Shown here in pieces: positions 39,501 to 45,632 of a stretch of DNA of 64,000 nt. The stretch lies in NCBI RefSeq assembly GCF_900176425.1, contig NZ_FWXS01000002.1, positions 372,001-436,000 of the forward strand, given 5' to 3'. Source of the DNA: Moheibacter sediminis. GTDB taxonomy: Bacteria; Bacteroidota; Bacteroidia; Flavobacteriales; Weeksellaceae. Positions within the stretch are counted from its first letter, which is position 1. The number at the start of each line of letters is the position of its first letter. Under the pieces are notes generated by a model. The model did not search any database. It saw nothing but the letters and a program-made list of their open reading frames with translations, and was not told the DNA's origin. Made by a program: the position numbers and the translations under genes.

Positions 39501-41177
39501 ACAGGCAATGACATCAAAATCAAAATGTATGAGTATGATGCCAATGGTAATATGACACACCTTACCCAAGCCACAGGCGAGTCTGAAACGGTAGAGAAGC
39601 TCAGAACCAATCTTTGGGATGAAGAAAACCGCCTGCGTGCAGTAGATATCACACCGGATGCCGAAGGAATAAGACCGATTGCCATCTATACCTATGACGC
39701 AGGAGGTGAACGTATCCTCAAGCACAACAATACAAGTGTCAGCATCTACCTCAACGGTAAAAAGGTTGCGGACGAGATCAAAACCGATGCAATGCTCTAC
39801 CCGAGCGGTATGGTCGTAGCACGACTTGGCAGCAATGGAGACGAAGAAAATGAACAAACCCTTGCTTATACCAAACATTACTATGCAGGAACACAACGTG
39901 TCTCTTCCAAGATAGGAACGACTGAAAATCTGGGAGACTTCTTGCAGGATTGGTTTACCGGTGGCATAGGCGGGCCGGTAGATGTTGTAGGATCTTCTAA
40001 CCAAGTGATTGTAAATGCAGAGCAGGGGGTTATACAGGTATATGATGAACTGGGAATCGATACTCCGGAATACAACAGTAACCCTGTCTTCTATCCTGTT
40101 CAGAGTTTTACACACGGAGCAACCGAGAATGAAATTTATTGGTTCCATCCTGATCATTTGGGAAGTACTTCGTATATTACCAACGTTTTAGGAGAAGTAA
40201 GCCAGCACATGGAGTATTTCGCTTTTGGGGAGACGTTCGTTGAAGAGCACAGAAGCTCAAATAACAGTCCTTACAAGTTCAATGGCAAAGAACTCGACGA
40301 GGAAACGGGTTGGTACTATTACGGTGCGAGATATTATGATGCGAGGACAAGTGTGTGGTTGAGTGTGGATCCGTTGGCCGAGAAATATCCAAACATTTCC
40401 CCCTATGCTTATTGTGCTCAAAATCCAATAGTATTTATTGATCCGGATGGAGAAAGAATTATTTTTGTCCCAGGATTAGGCTATGATCCGAATGACCCTA
40501 GTCCTTATGTATCTGGTTTTGAGGAATCTTTAAAAATTTATCTTCAAAAGCATAATACTTATTCAAAAACAATTGATGGGTCTTTTTCTACAATAGGCGA
40601 TATGCTGCATGTAATGTGGAATGGACAAAAACCGTTATTAGATGTTGCACCCATAGGTTCTAGAATTCATAATGTAGCAAGTGGTATAGCACAAGACATA
40701 ATAAATAATCCATTAAAAGATGGAGAGCAAAATAATATTGTAGGAGCAAGTCAGGGATCTGTAACTGTAGCTCAAGCTGTAATCCAATTGTTAGTAAATC
40801 CCGAAGAATATGGGTTAGATGGTTCTTATAAAATTGATAATTTGGTTCTAGTAGGCTCACCAATACATGAAGATTCAAAATTAATGGATAAATTATATGA
40901 GCTCAAAGACCAAGGCAAAATAGGTAATATCCTATACGAAGATTATCAATCTAAAGATAAAAATGGCAAGTATAATGATAGAGTAACTGGATTAGCTTCA
41001 AAATCAAAGGTAGGGGCATTAGCAAAAGGGATTGGATTTATATTTAAAATGCTTTCAAAAAGTGGAAGAGCAAATGACCCTCATTATAGAGCTTCGCAAG
41101 ATTTGCCTCCAAATCCTGGCGATCCTAATTTTAGTACTGGTATTATTCAAAAATTGGAAAAAGATGGCGTACATTAA
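30567..41177 (+). CDS. Giant SpvB/RHS polymorphic toxin with a lipase-like C-terminal domain
   Basis: A 3536-residue protein. A hydrophobic stretch at 17-32 acts as a probable Sec signal. A beta-rich N-terminal part (about 130-480) leads into an SpvB domain (about 490-800; FPIKLPAGRAGMQPSLSV). Six calcium-binding-like repeats of the type DxNGDxxPD lie near 898, 982, 1656, 1764, 1841 and 1928. RHS/YD repeats run from about 2130, and the RHS core (DHLGSTSYI to YCAQNP) sits at about 3191-3290. The variable C-terminus begins after DPDG near 3292. Its 241 residues look like an alpha/beta-hydrolase: IIFVPGLG, nucleophile Ser3395 in GASQGS, LVLVGSPIHED and a late His in NDPHYR. Its end overlaps the next gene by 14 nt. 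Antibacterial lipase or esterase activity is inferred. Confidence 0.88.
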   Translation: MERISPISYIRKQQKLLATTSMVVAFIQIFGQTVFVEQPQISNKVDKNTYLPLEEYSSNPFSEDAVEDYSSLLEKETHDEVIDKIFINEKEILPAPVDYISSDFSNSDYIKEPEVNKQGIIGKSETFPIDDPSDNIFPLSLNELPSSEKNIYLTYEIYGLADASGASVTINDNYSRGGYLIKKSNAWSVQKEKISHEELNEGVNFIRFSTLERANYQYMVRNVQLIIEDKKDDTTENNLFTIHQTQLNAYDGKLYISGFADKTFDVIMINEIEIPVRNGIFESIIENVGDEIKISQGNQITTLPIINQQDDKVDNIFELSNDNTFVNKQFFPATENLLSHQGASLKVAANSIDKETTFFMSALRYQDLSVVSPEMVNVTGNHSGYRLLPHGEHFTTVPATLEIPYDESKIPAGYKPQDIKTFYFDLTQKKWIALERDTILLDKKIIVSKTSHFTDFVNGIIKVPESPETGSFTPTSIKDIKAADPAAGVVSIAPPTPNNMGTANTSFPIKLPAGRAGMQPSLSVNYNSEGGNGWMGIGWDLSVPAISIDTRWGAPRFDESSGCNGRPFETEIYSLAGEMLTMKVGEDFTNPHRTSDICRIAGERQFYPRKEHGSYLKVVRYGTSPKNYWWEVTDKMGNKSIYGDPNNPTTPNAVIKTADGNIAHWALYRTEDTNGNYVEYSYDSPIYLGAGAGNTGKEFYLKNIIYTQNKNESPGAYYQVNFIRNNYSFGTASFTERKDININARLGLVQVISDNLTEIHIDYVYKEPQRIRTYQFEYDAPNFSKQQLVKISEFDADDMLFYSNTLEYYSEVTDNNIMNSNTDLSWDGINDNINVSPKLPSAGEKFVWKGSPFGFNNGNGYSGGLSAGVGLGSNFASKQNTVGVTYDYSFSKNTGYISFIDINGDNLPDKVFKTSSGLKYRLNLGENKGNGTPFGFGPIQSLSGSNNFLESTSNSHSVGLESNFLLYLGYTKNFSKNVTKVYYADVNGDGLIDIVNNGRVLFNPGPLFSSFNIASLTTPNLIPSDTSLNSEIIGDINDQLDEDIERDNPLQDIIKKWVAPTTGTINISGIAKLSPMPIPLENDESLENNDGVCISVEHHRSSPNTPEGNPTIGFPKLVPFGTGSCGANKYALNFTLDPNGDVISNTAAMNTLLSVTKGDRLYFRVQSKEEGTHDRVEWDPTILYTGTNNLDANALSFFSSSASEGFILSGEIDLAVPKNKAFSIKWDPLTITPNQYSDDLTFKVIIGTLNNDGVFIPGSSYTRTVDHTNLSTYMLNPSNMSPVIPATFTSVNYDRIIRFEVTSDSNVDWKQINWKPYVEFEENTNSVRINGVVNYGIYNYKPWTEGASDINLRNINRPLKLIISYNDSMFSFPEDLEAEFPEGSYPVSLVIKNSNKQVIGKRLMTATVININFLGPRKVIQLSNIGDWIIDDTSKFTPKIYVDFFTVNKHLANHLSPGTEIYDKINATQYEFFARNGYTSAKIGNDNFGPNYRFWGHFAYNGNEPGSLIDESKLKLPEIDENNIPDSDVYDNCGDDPDCFEANSPDLGIDPQSIPFIILVPNANKQFEDDGPYYEVWEGNDPETYVQANAMSSSRLGVNDLESIRINFDGIVDAGAVRRMPLVSKGDGNSYAGSFGAGPVGAGGSISDNDNKTLIQYMDLNGDRYPDIITENKIQYTNSIGKLNEVVPNNLGIPSESETNGEGATASGTFINFSTPASTQDVQKAIAKSRGIQVAANADVQLPSSAGINVSGNWSETEEKSLWIDMNGDGLPDKVNVENGQVIVKLNLGHSFETTGYVWRNNVELKSKNSNFSGGIGFSIWMNSIAGGVSVSAGESYTEQNFIDLNGDGLPDFVENPNGNAIRYYLNTGNGFSTSYGTINNATVNMNRSVGEGANIAFTVGFSLIIAKFTVTPRISISKSVDRTEKTIADINGDGLPDILYTATGSNANDGDLKVRLNKTGKTHLLKKVYTPLGGSWTIDYEREQNSYEMPNAKWKLTSINVNDNFSEDNAFTPDEAKSTVEYENPKHDRREREFMGYETVKVNQLDVKNNDEIYRYSLQEFHNNSYYLKGAVKKESLFGKNQQGSIVEWTSTESSYAIMLRGTIDPSVQTQIVKESDYVFNSGDFGNPIDKSSLFVSPIKTIKTFTEGGTGSKTTFTEIKRFDEYGNITRYVDNGEGGDDEVTTSISYQTSGYDTQYFKGFPLSMRVVSSEGWLRQRGASYDFSGGTANLTSVSTYLNEAEESAVVSFEYDDFGNIQKVIHEESVDSNNQKFFYEYTYDDKVHTYPINITDAFGYSSNNTYEYLFGTLVYTEDMNYQPMRTRIDKRGRVVEITGPYELFVEGLTISDPAWTIRFEYKGEESVASRVQNLDFNEYMIPAKGKFNVVISESGGREKALHYAVTRHFDPEFRSNPETPATDNEIYTITLADGLGRPIQVKKSTSIKSDITNDTAEITKTVIDNRETRHWLVNGKVQTDAFGRAEKTYYPILEAFNTSNPLTGTALLYNADTYNTGEPLIPPTEATYDALDRVLTTKLPGESFLMTTSYSIDQSLFKTRVVNESGQAKHSFTDIRGRTTKVVEESTNAGTITTEFKYNAIGELQEVKDTDGNITESKYDKAGRRTELRHPDNGITKFTYDNASNLIEKETSNLLAASEGDKIKYKYTFNRLDSISYPLNPHNNVQFFYGQAEDASAADDFTVGRLWYQIDASGVQQFKYGRLGEVTYNLRSVAVPGDKAYWFQTKWEYDTWNRVKKIIYPDEEEVTYFYNRGGELHAITSKKQAQQNENIISQLGYDKFGQRTYLRYGNGTETNYEYEDNRRRLDNMTVNNANRTFLDNNYNYDVLSNVTSVMNSAALPGAGKIGGATEYIYTYDDLNRLKTATGIFTGRNAADDGYEQQQYSLEMSYDKMHNILSKEQLHQKAPGQSGGTWTDIPATTYRLDYMDAANDGYNSASYNVAGYSYSQPHAPRKIIDKPYETSTGNDIKIKMYEYDANGNMTHLTQATGESETVEKLRTNLWDEENRLRAVDITPDAEGIRPIAIYTYDAGGERILKHNNTSVSIYLNGKKVADEIKTDAMLYPSGMVVARLGSNGDEENEQTLAYTKHYYAGTQRVSSKIGTTENLGDFLQDWFTGGIGGPVDVVGSSNQVIVNAEQGVIQVYDELGIDTPEYNSNPVFYPVQSFTHGATENEIYWFHPDHLGSTSYITNVLGEVSQHMEYFAFGETFVEEHRSSNNSPYKFNGKELDEETGWYYYGARYYDARTSVWLSVDPLAEKYPNISPYAYCAQNPIVFIDPDGERIIFVPGLGYDPNDPSPYVSGFEESLKIYLQKHNTYSKTIDGSFSTIGDMLHVMWNGQKPLLDVAPIGSRIHNVASGIAQDIINNPLKDGEQNNIVGASQGSVTVAQAVIQLLVNPEEYGLDGSYKIDNLVLVGSPIHEDSKLMDKLYELKDQGKIGNILYEDYQSKDKNGKYNDRVTGLASKSKVGALAKGIGFIFKMLSKSGRANDPHYRASQDLPPNPGDPNFSTGIIQKLEKDGVH

Positions 41178-41598
41178 ATATATAAGCTTACAAATGCTGA
41201 TAGTATTATTTGTTAGTTCTTGTGCAGCTCAAAGAAAAGATAAATACTTTGATAAGATAGCTCAGAATAAAGATTTAATTAAAAATTTATCATTAGAAAT
41301 TCAAAATAAATTAAACGGAGACAGTTCGCGACATATAGCGTTATCTTCTGAAAATGAAATATTTAAAAATGAAGAAATAATGAAATTTAAGAAAGATTTT
41401 AATATTTTTAGTATACATCTGTGGAGAACAGAAAAAACTAATAAAGATTCAATAATTATTTACTCAACAGATTATAATCCTTTTATAGGAAATCGCAGAT
41501 CTATTATTTACTGTTTTTCTGATTGCGACACAGATGAAAATTACATACAAGTAAATGATAATCTTTATTATAGAAAACATAAAAAGCAATTTTATTAG
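41164..41598 (+). CDS. Lipoprotein, probable immunity protein of the RHS toxin
   Basis: A 144-residue product starting MAYIKYISLQMLIVLFVSSC, a type II signal peptide with lipobox VSSC (cysteine at 20). The ATG lies 14 nt inside the toxin gene; a longer frame from 41032 would run through the toxin and is not used. The mature part is polar and matches no family I know. A small gene overlapping the 3' end of an RHS toxin is the usual position of the cognate immunity gene. A periplasm-facing lipoprotein would suit a lipase-type toxin, as with the Tli lipoproteins that neutralise Tle phospholipases of type VI secretion. Confidence 0.72.
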   Translation: MAYIKYISLQMLIVLFVSSCAAQRKDKYFDKIAQNKDLIKNLSLEIQNKLNGDSSRHIALSSENEIFKNEEIMKFKKDFNIFSIHLWRTEKTNKDSIIIYSTDYNPFIGNRRSIIYCFSDCDTDENYIQVNDNLYYRKHKKQFY

Positions 41599-41609
41599 GA
41601 GATGGGTAG

Positions 41610-41804
41610 TGTATCAGAGTTAGTGATAAAAGTAACCCTACTTATTGTGCTAAATTTGCAAGAGGAGTAGCGGGTGCCGGTGGTTTAGATTTTGATAACT
41701 CATCGTTTACAGGAGAAGCAAATGTAGAAGATGTAGCTACGGATTATAAACCGACTCACTTAAAAGTAGATTATATAAAATTAGGAAAATCTGATGGTAA
41801 TTAG
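41610..41804 (+). pseudogene. Orphan toxin-tip fragment (displaced RHS C-terminus)
   Basis: After a stop at 41607-41609 a frame without a start codon runs to TAG at 41802. It encodes about 64 residues with SDKSNPTYCAKFARGVAG and ending KVDYIKLGKSDGN. It lacks the RHS core and is unrelated to the preceding lipase-like domain, so it looks like the last part of an older, replaced toxin tip. The ATG of the next remnant overlaps its end by 11 nt, copying the layout of the intact pair upstream. Confidence 0.68.
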
Positions 41805-42237
41805 ATTAAAAATAATAAACTTTATGCTTTTATTACAGTTAATTTTAATGTTTAGTTGTTCAAACAACGATAAAAAACAGATAATTTATGTAATCAAATA
41901 AATGAAGAAAGATTCAAACGTCCTTATGAAGTTTCTGATAGTGCATATTTGTAAATACTTGTAATTATTCTAAACCAACTAAAACATGGCTGTGGATAAA
42001 ATTTAATAAAACCCTAAATAATGAAGATTCGATTAAATTAACTATTTGGGATAATTCAGAAAAAATAAATGCATATTATTATTTAGATGAAGAGTACTCA
42101 AATACTATAATTAATGAGAAAAAGTTATTTCAATATAAATTAGAATATTTTTATCCTGATATTAGATTGACAATGGGAAATGTATTAAATGTGTTGATAT
42201 GTATTTTGACGGAATAAACAGTGTTTATTTTCAGTAA
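41794..42237 (+). pseudogene. Frameshifted immunity-lipoprotein remnant
   Basis: ATG at 41794 opens a frame with a second ATG at 41824 and a lipoprotein signal, MLLLQLILMFSC, then SNNDKKQ. The frame is soon lost, but it resumes in other frames: NQINEERFKRPYEV, then PTKTWLWIKFNKTL through YFYPDIRLTMG, then KCVDMYFDGINSVYFQ and TAA at 42235. Three frame changes are needed to join them. The joined product would be about 145 residues, similar in size and signal type to the intact immunity candidate. Confidence 0.68.
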
Positions 42238-42260
42238 TTTATAAAATGAAAAAACAGAAA

Positions 42261-42297
42261 AAAGAAACAGCTCAAAGGTTGTTTCTTTTATTTTTAT
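42261..42297 (+). terminator. Intrinsic terminator closing the toxin/immunity region
   Basis: AAAGAAACA (42261-42269) pairs with TGTTTCTTT (42280-42288) around a 10-nt loop, followed by a T-rich run to 42297. It lies 23 nt after the decayed immunity gene and would stop transcripts from the toxin locus. Confidence 0.75.
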
Positions 42298-42354
42298 TTC
42301 CTCAAATCGTTTAAAAATTTATTTTTCCTTTTTAAGTGTTTCAGATGTGTTGAT

Positions 42355-42588
42355 GAAAACCTCGGAGACTTCTTACAGGATTGGTTTACACAAGGTACGG
42401 GAGGCCCGGTGGATATTGTGGGAAGTTCCCACGGAATCCTGGCAAATGCAGAAGAAGGAGTTATCCAGGTATATGATGAACTGGGAATCGATGCTCCGGA
42501 ATATAATAGTAACCCTGTCCTCTCCCCTGTTCAGGGTTTTACACACGGTGCAACCGAGAATGAAATTTATTGGTTCCATCCTGATCAT
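42355..42588 (+). pseudogene. Orphan RHS core fragment, diverged copy of 39924-40157
   Basis: The 234-nt segment encodes ENLGDFLQDWFTQGTGG through IYWFHPDH. It aligns without a net gap to the RHS core region of the large toxin (39924-40157, also 234 nt). Similarity ends right after the DPDH codons (DHLGSTS in the intact gene against DHRKSC here). The frame has no start or remaining core. Its 5' half is more diverged than its 3' half, so it is an old relic or donor cassette rather than a fresh duplication. Confidence 0.85.
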
Positions 42589-42751
42589 AGAAAGTCTTGC
42601 ATAAACATTAGCTGGATTATTTTTACTTTGAATTAAAAATTTGATCGAGGTATAATTAGTCATTTTTAGGTCAGACAAATGTAGCGCTAAATGTTTTTTA
42701 GATGTTTCTTTATGTTCCCAACAAACATCTAAAGCATTGATTAACAGTATT

Positions 42752-42785
42752 AAAAAAGCGCATTAGAAACTATCCAACACGCTTT
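42752..42785 (-). terminator. Terminator of tRNA-Leu
   Basis: On the minus strand AAAGCG (42785-42780) and CGCTTT (42760-42755) form a 6-bp stem with a 19-nt loop followed by a run of T (to 42752). It begins 4 nt after the tRNA 3' end. A second perfect 11-bp inverted repeat without a T-run lies further on at 42697-42733. Between 42589 and 42751 I see no gene. Confidence 0.5.
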
Positions 42786-42788
42786 ATG

Positions 42789-42871
42789 TACACACGATGG
42801 GACTCGAACCCATACATCCGTAGGAAACCACCCCCTCAAGATGGCGTGTCTACCAATTCCACCACGTGTGT
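42789..42871 (-). tRNA. tRNA-Leu (anticodon GAG)
   Basis: An 83-nt minus-strand tRNA. The acceptor strands ACACACG and CGTGTGT pair over 7 bp. The D-arm region reads GGAATTGGTAGACAC. The anticodon stem CCATC/GGTGG encloses loop TTGAGGG with anticodon GAG. A long class II variable arm follows, then the T-arm with GGTTCGAGTCC. No CCA is encoded. It reads CUC/CUU leucine codons. Its 3' end faces the RHS relics, so it may mark the edge of the variable region. Confidence 0.95.
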
Positions 42872-42883
42872 AGTTATGGACGG

Positions 42884-42891
42884 CAAAAGTA
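42884..42891 (-). promoter_or_regulatory. Promoter -7 box of tRNA-Leu
   Basis: TACTTTTG on the minus strand matches TAnnTTTG and lies 13 nt upstream of the tRNA 5' end. No clear -33 element was identified. Confidence 0.6.
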
Positions 42892-42958
42892 TGAAATTTG
42901 TCGAAAGTATGATGTAAAAAGTACTAAGTATTTTGAATTAATGAAAAATTCAAAAAAA

Positions 42959-42992
42959 TCTAACTTCTAACTTCTAATTTCTAACTTCTAAT
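42959..42992 (+). repeat. Short 7-nt tandem repeat upstream of aspS
   Basis: About five tandem copies of TTCTAAC/TTCTAAT end directly before the aspS -7 box and occupy its -33 region. Copy-number change here could alter aspS transcription (inference). Confidence 0.7.
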
Positions 42993-42994
42993 CT

Positions 42995-43002
42995 TACCTT
43001 TG
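42995..43002 (+). promoter_or_regulatory. Promoter -7 box of aspS
   Basis: TACCTTTG matches TAnnTTTG. The longest aspS frame would begin at the TTG inside this box, which argues for the ATG at 43027 as the true start. No clean -33 element is seen; the tandem repeat occupies its place. Confidence 0.65.
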
Positions 43003-43026
43003 TGCGTTAAAAAATTTCAACTAAAA

Positions 43027-44778
43027 ATGTTCAGAACGCATAACTGTGGGGAATTGACCCTAAAAAACTTAAACGAAAAAGTAACACTCAGCGGATGGGT
43101 GTCTGTCCTTCGTGATAAAGGATTTATGATTTGGATTGATGTTCGTGACCGCTATGGAATCACACAATTGATCATAGATGAAGAGCGTTCTGACAAATCT
43201 CTTTTTGAAACTGCTAAAAAACTTGGACGTGAATTTGTGATTCAGGCAACGGGAACGGTCATCGAAAGAGCTTCTAAAAATCCAAATATCCCTACTGGCG
43301 AAGTTGAAATATTAATCGAAAAATTAGAAATCTTAAATGAATCAAAACTTCCTCCGTTCACGATTGATGACAATACAGACGGCGGTGAGGAATTGAGAAT
43401 GCAATACCGTTATTTGGATTTGAGAAGAAATCCTGTAAAAAATAAATTGATTTTCCGTCATAAAATTGCTCAGGAAGTTCGTAAATATCTTTCAGACAAA
43501 GATTTCATAGAAGTTGAAACTCCGGTTTTGATTAAATCTACACCGGAAGGAGCACGTGATTTTGTGGTTCCTTCAAGAATGAATCCGGGTGAATTTTATG
43601 CTTTGCCACAATCGCCTCAAACTTTCAAACAATTGATGATGGTTGGTGGATTAGACAAATATTTCCAAATCGTAAAATGTTTCCGTGACGAAGATTTACG
43701 TGCTGACCGTCAGCCGGAATTTACACAAATCGACTGCGAAATGGCATTTGTGGAACAAGAAGATATCCTTGAAATTTTTGAAGGATTGACCAAACATTTA
43801 CTGAAATCTGTTCACAATGTAGAAATTGAAAAATTTCCGCGCATGACATATGACGAAGCGATGCGCAAATACGGGAACGATAAACCGGATATCCGTTTCG
43901 GAATGGAATTTCATGAATTGAATGAATTGGCAAAAGGAAAAGGTTTCGACATTTTTGACAAAGAAGAATTGGTAGTCGGTATTTCTGCTCCTACTTTGAA
44001 TTCATATACAAGAAAAGACATTGACCGTTTGCTCGAATGGATGCAGCGTCCGCAAATCGGTGCACGTGGTTTTGTTTGGGTTAGAGTGAATGAAGATGGA
44101 ACTTTCAAATCTTCTGCTGATAAATTTTATTCTGAACAAGATTTGTCTGCTTTTGCAGAAAAAATGAATGCGAAAAAAGGTGATTTGATGATCCTCATGG
44201 CAGGAAAAGCAAACGATACACGTAAACAATTGAGTGCGCTCAGAATGGAATTGGCAGAACGTTTAGGATTGAGAAATCCGAACGAATTTGCGCCGCTTTG
44301 GGTAGTTGATTTTCCTTTGTTGGAATTTGATGAAGAATCAAACCGTTGGCATGCGATGCACCATCCGTTCACTTCTCCGAAACCGGAAGACATGGATAAA
44401 CTTTCCATAGATCCAGGCGAAATCAGAGCGAATGCGTACGATTTGGTTTTAAATGGAAATGAAATCGGTGGGGGTTCTATTCGTATTTATGACCGTGAAT
44501 TGCAAGCGCAAATGTTCTCTTTGTTAGGATTTACGCCCGAACAAGCTCAGGAACAATTCGGTTTCTTGATGAATGCTTTCCAATACGGCGCGCCGCCGCA
44601 CGGTGGTATTGCTTTTGGATTTGACCGTTTGGTTTCTATTTTAGACGGCAGCGAAACGATTCGTGATTACATTGCTTTCCCGAAAAATAATTCAGGACGC
44701 GACGTGATGATTGATGCGCCTGCGGCGATTGATCAAATGCAGTTGGACGAATTGGCAATTAATGTTGTGAAGAAGTAA
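43027..44778 (+). CDS. aspS: Aspartate--tRNA ligase
   Basis: A 583-residue class IIb synthetase that charges tRNA-Asp. It starts [14 protein letters not shown]. The N-terminal OB fold binds the anticodon (about 15-110), motif 1 lies near 150, motif 2 includes [20 protein letters not shown] (near 220), and the bacterial-type GAD insertion covers about 300-410. Motif 3 has [14 protein letters not shown] near the end. Length and domain order are those of bacterial AspRS. It is monocistronic: its own promoter box lies upstream and a strong terminator downstream (44802). Confidence 0.97.
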   Translation: MFRTHNCGELTLKNLNEKVTLSGWVSVLRDKGFMIWIDVRDRYGITQLIIDEERSDKSLFETAKKLGREFVIQATGTVIERASKNPNIPTGEVEILIEKLEILNESKLPPFTIDDNTDGGEELRMQYRYLDLRRNPVKNKLIFRHKIAQEVRKYLSDKDFIEVETPVLIKSTPEGARDFVVPSRMNPGEFYALPQSPQTFKQLMMVGGLDKYFQIVKCFRDEDLRADRQPEFTQIDCEMAFVEQEDILEIFEGLTKHLLKSVHNVEIEKFPRMTYDEAMRKYGNDKPDIRFGMEFHELNELAKGKGFDIFDKEELVVGISAPTLNSYTRKDIDRLLEWMQRPQIGARGFVWVRVNEDGTFKSSADKFYSEQDLSAFAEKMNAKKGDLMILMAGKANDTRKQLSALRMELAERLGLRNPNEFAPLWVVDFPLLEFDEESNRWHAMHHPFTSPKPEDMDKLSIDPGEIRANAYDLVLNGNEIGGGSIRIYDRELQAQMFSLLGFTPEQAQEQFGFLMNAFQYGAPPHGGIAFGFDRLVSILDGSETIRDYIAFPKNNSGRDVMIDAPAAIDQMQLDELAINVVKK

Positions 44779-44801
44779 AATATATATTTAAAATAATTTT
44801 G

Positions 44802-44840
44802 AAAGCCATTCTGAAATAAAAATTAGAATGGCTTTTTTCT
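44802..44840 (+). terminator. Intrinsic terminator of aspS
   Basis: AAAGCCATTCT (44802-44812) pairs perfectly with AGAATGGCTTT (44825-44835), with a 12-nt loop and a following T-run. It lies 23 nt after the aspS stop. Confidence 0.9.
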
Positions 44841-44915
44841 TTTAACGCGTTTTTATGAAAGAATTATTTCCAGATTCATCGGATTGTCGTTACTTTTATT
44901 TCAAATTAAAATTGA

Positions 44916-45515
44916 ATGGATATTTCAAAATATATCAACGACAACCAGGACGAAAAAGACATTGAGAAAATTCTCGATAAATTAAATGGTATTCTGATGA
45001 ATGCTGAAGAATTAATTTACATCGCTGTTCAAAAGAAGCCAGCCATTAACATTTCTCCTGATTATGTAGCAATCACGGACAAAAGAATCATTTTCTGCCG
45101 TCCTAAAAATTTAGGATTATCGATGGAATTTCAGGATTTCATTTGGCGCGATTTGAAGGATTGTAACTTGAAAGAAAATATGTTAGGTGCGACAATTACT
45201 GTAAAAACAATTCACAATCTGACCAGCGAAATTGATTATCTTCCTAAAACCCAAGCAAGAAAAATTTATTCTTATTGTCAGGAACAAGAAGAAATCCAAA
45301 ATGAAATCCGCAGACAGCGCGAAATCGAAGTCATCAAAGCTTCAGCAGGCAGAATTAGTTTAGATACGCCACAAAGCCAACAACCAACTGAAGAAAAACC
45401 GGTTCAGGAAGATCCCGTTGAAACTTTGAGCAAACTCAAAAAATTGATGGATAATTTTCTAATTACCCGTGACGAATACGAAGCTAAAAAGCAAGAAGTG
45501 CTTTCGAGAATGTAA
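44916..45515 (+). CDS. PH-domain protein with C-terminal SHOCT motif
   Basis: A 199-residue cytoplasmic protein without signal or membrane segments. Residues about 25-130 look like a bacterial PH (YokE-like) domain, with VAITDKRIIFCRP and IWRDLKDCNLKENMLG. A helical, glutamine-rich linker follows, then a C-terminal SHOCT helix (ETLSKLKKLMDNFLITRDEYEAKK, quoted in part as LSKLKKLMDNFLITRDEY). SHOCT motifs often act as oligomerisation or tethering elements; no specific function is known. The gene stands alone between the aspS terminator and a REP-like repeat. Confidence 0.83.
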   Translation: MDISKYINDNQDEKDIEKILDKLNGILMNAEELIYIAVQKKPAINISPDYVAITDKRIIFCRPKNLGLSMEFQDFIWRDLKDCNLKENMLGATITVKTIHNLTSEIDYLPKTQARKIYSYCQEQEEIQNEIRRQREIEVIKASAGRISLDTPQSQQPTEEKPVQEDPVETLSKLKKLMDNFLITRDEYEAKKQEVLSRM

Positions 45516-45526
45516 TTGGAAATCCC

Positions 45527-45602
45527 CGTCAAGTTGAACTTGTTTCAACTTCACATGATGTTCATTCAACCGAAATGATACTGAAACGAATTCGGCATCA
45601 CG
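45527..45602. repeat. REP-like palindromic element, left copy
   Basis: The segment starts with GTCAAGTTGAACTTGTTTCA, which contains the inverted repeat GTTGAA/TTCAAC. It ends with an imperfect palindrome, GATACTGAAACGAATTCGGC followed by ATCACG. Related segments recur at 45954-46062 on the other side of the small GIY-YIG gene. Confidence 0.65.
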
Positions 45603-45632
45603 TGAATTGGTTTCGTAACCCAGAAGAGGAAA

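Noticed and set aside
39450..40157. A 235-codon minus-strand frame across the RHS region
   Set aside because: It runs antisense to the continuous RHS frame, which has clear repeat motifs; its existence reflects codon bias of the sense gene.
32061..41177. CRISPR-like or tandem nucleotide repeats within the RHS gene
   Set aside because: The repeats are degenerate at the protein level (RHS/YD and DxNGD motifs); there are no identical spaced DNA repeats.
42373..42678. A 101-codon minus-strand frame at the orphan RHS fragment
   Set aside because: It is the antisense shadow of the same RHS-derived sequence (compare the antisense frame at 39450) and has no independent features.
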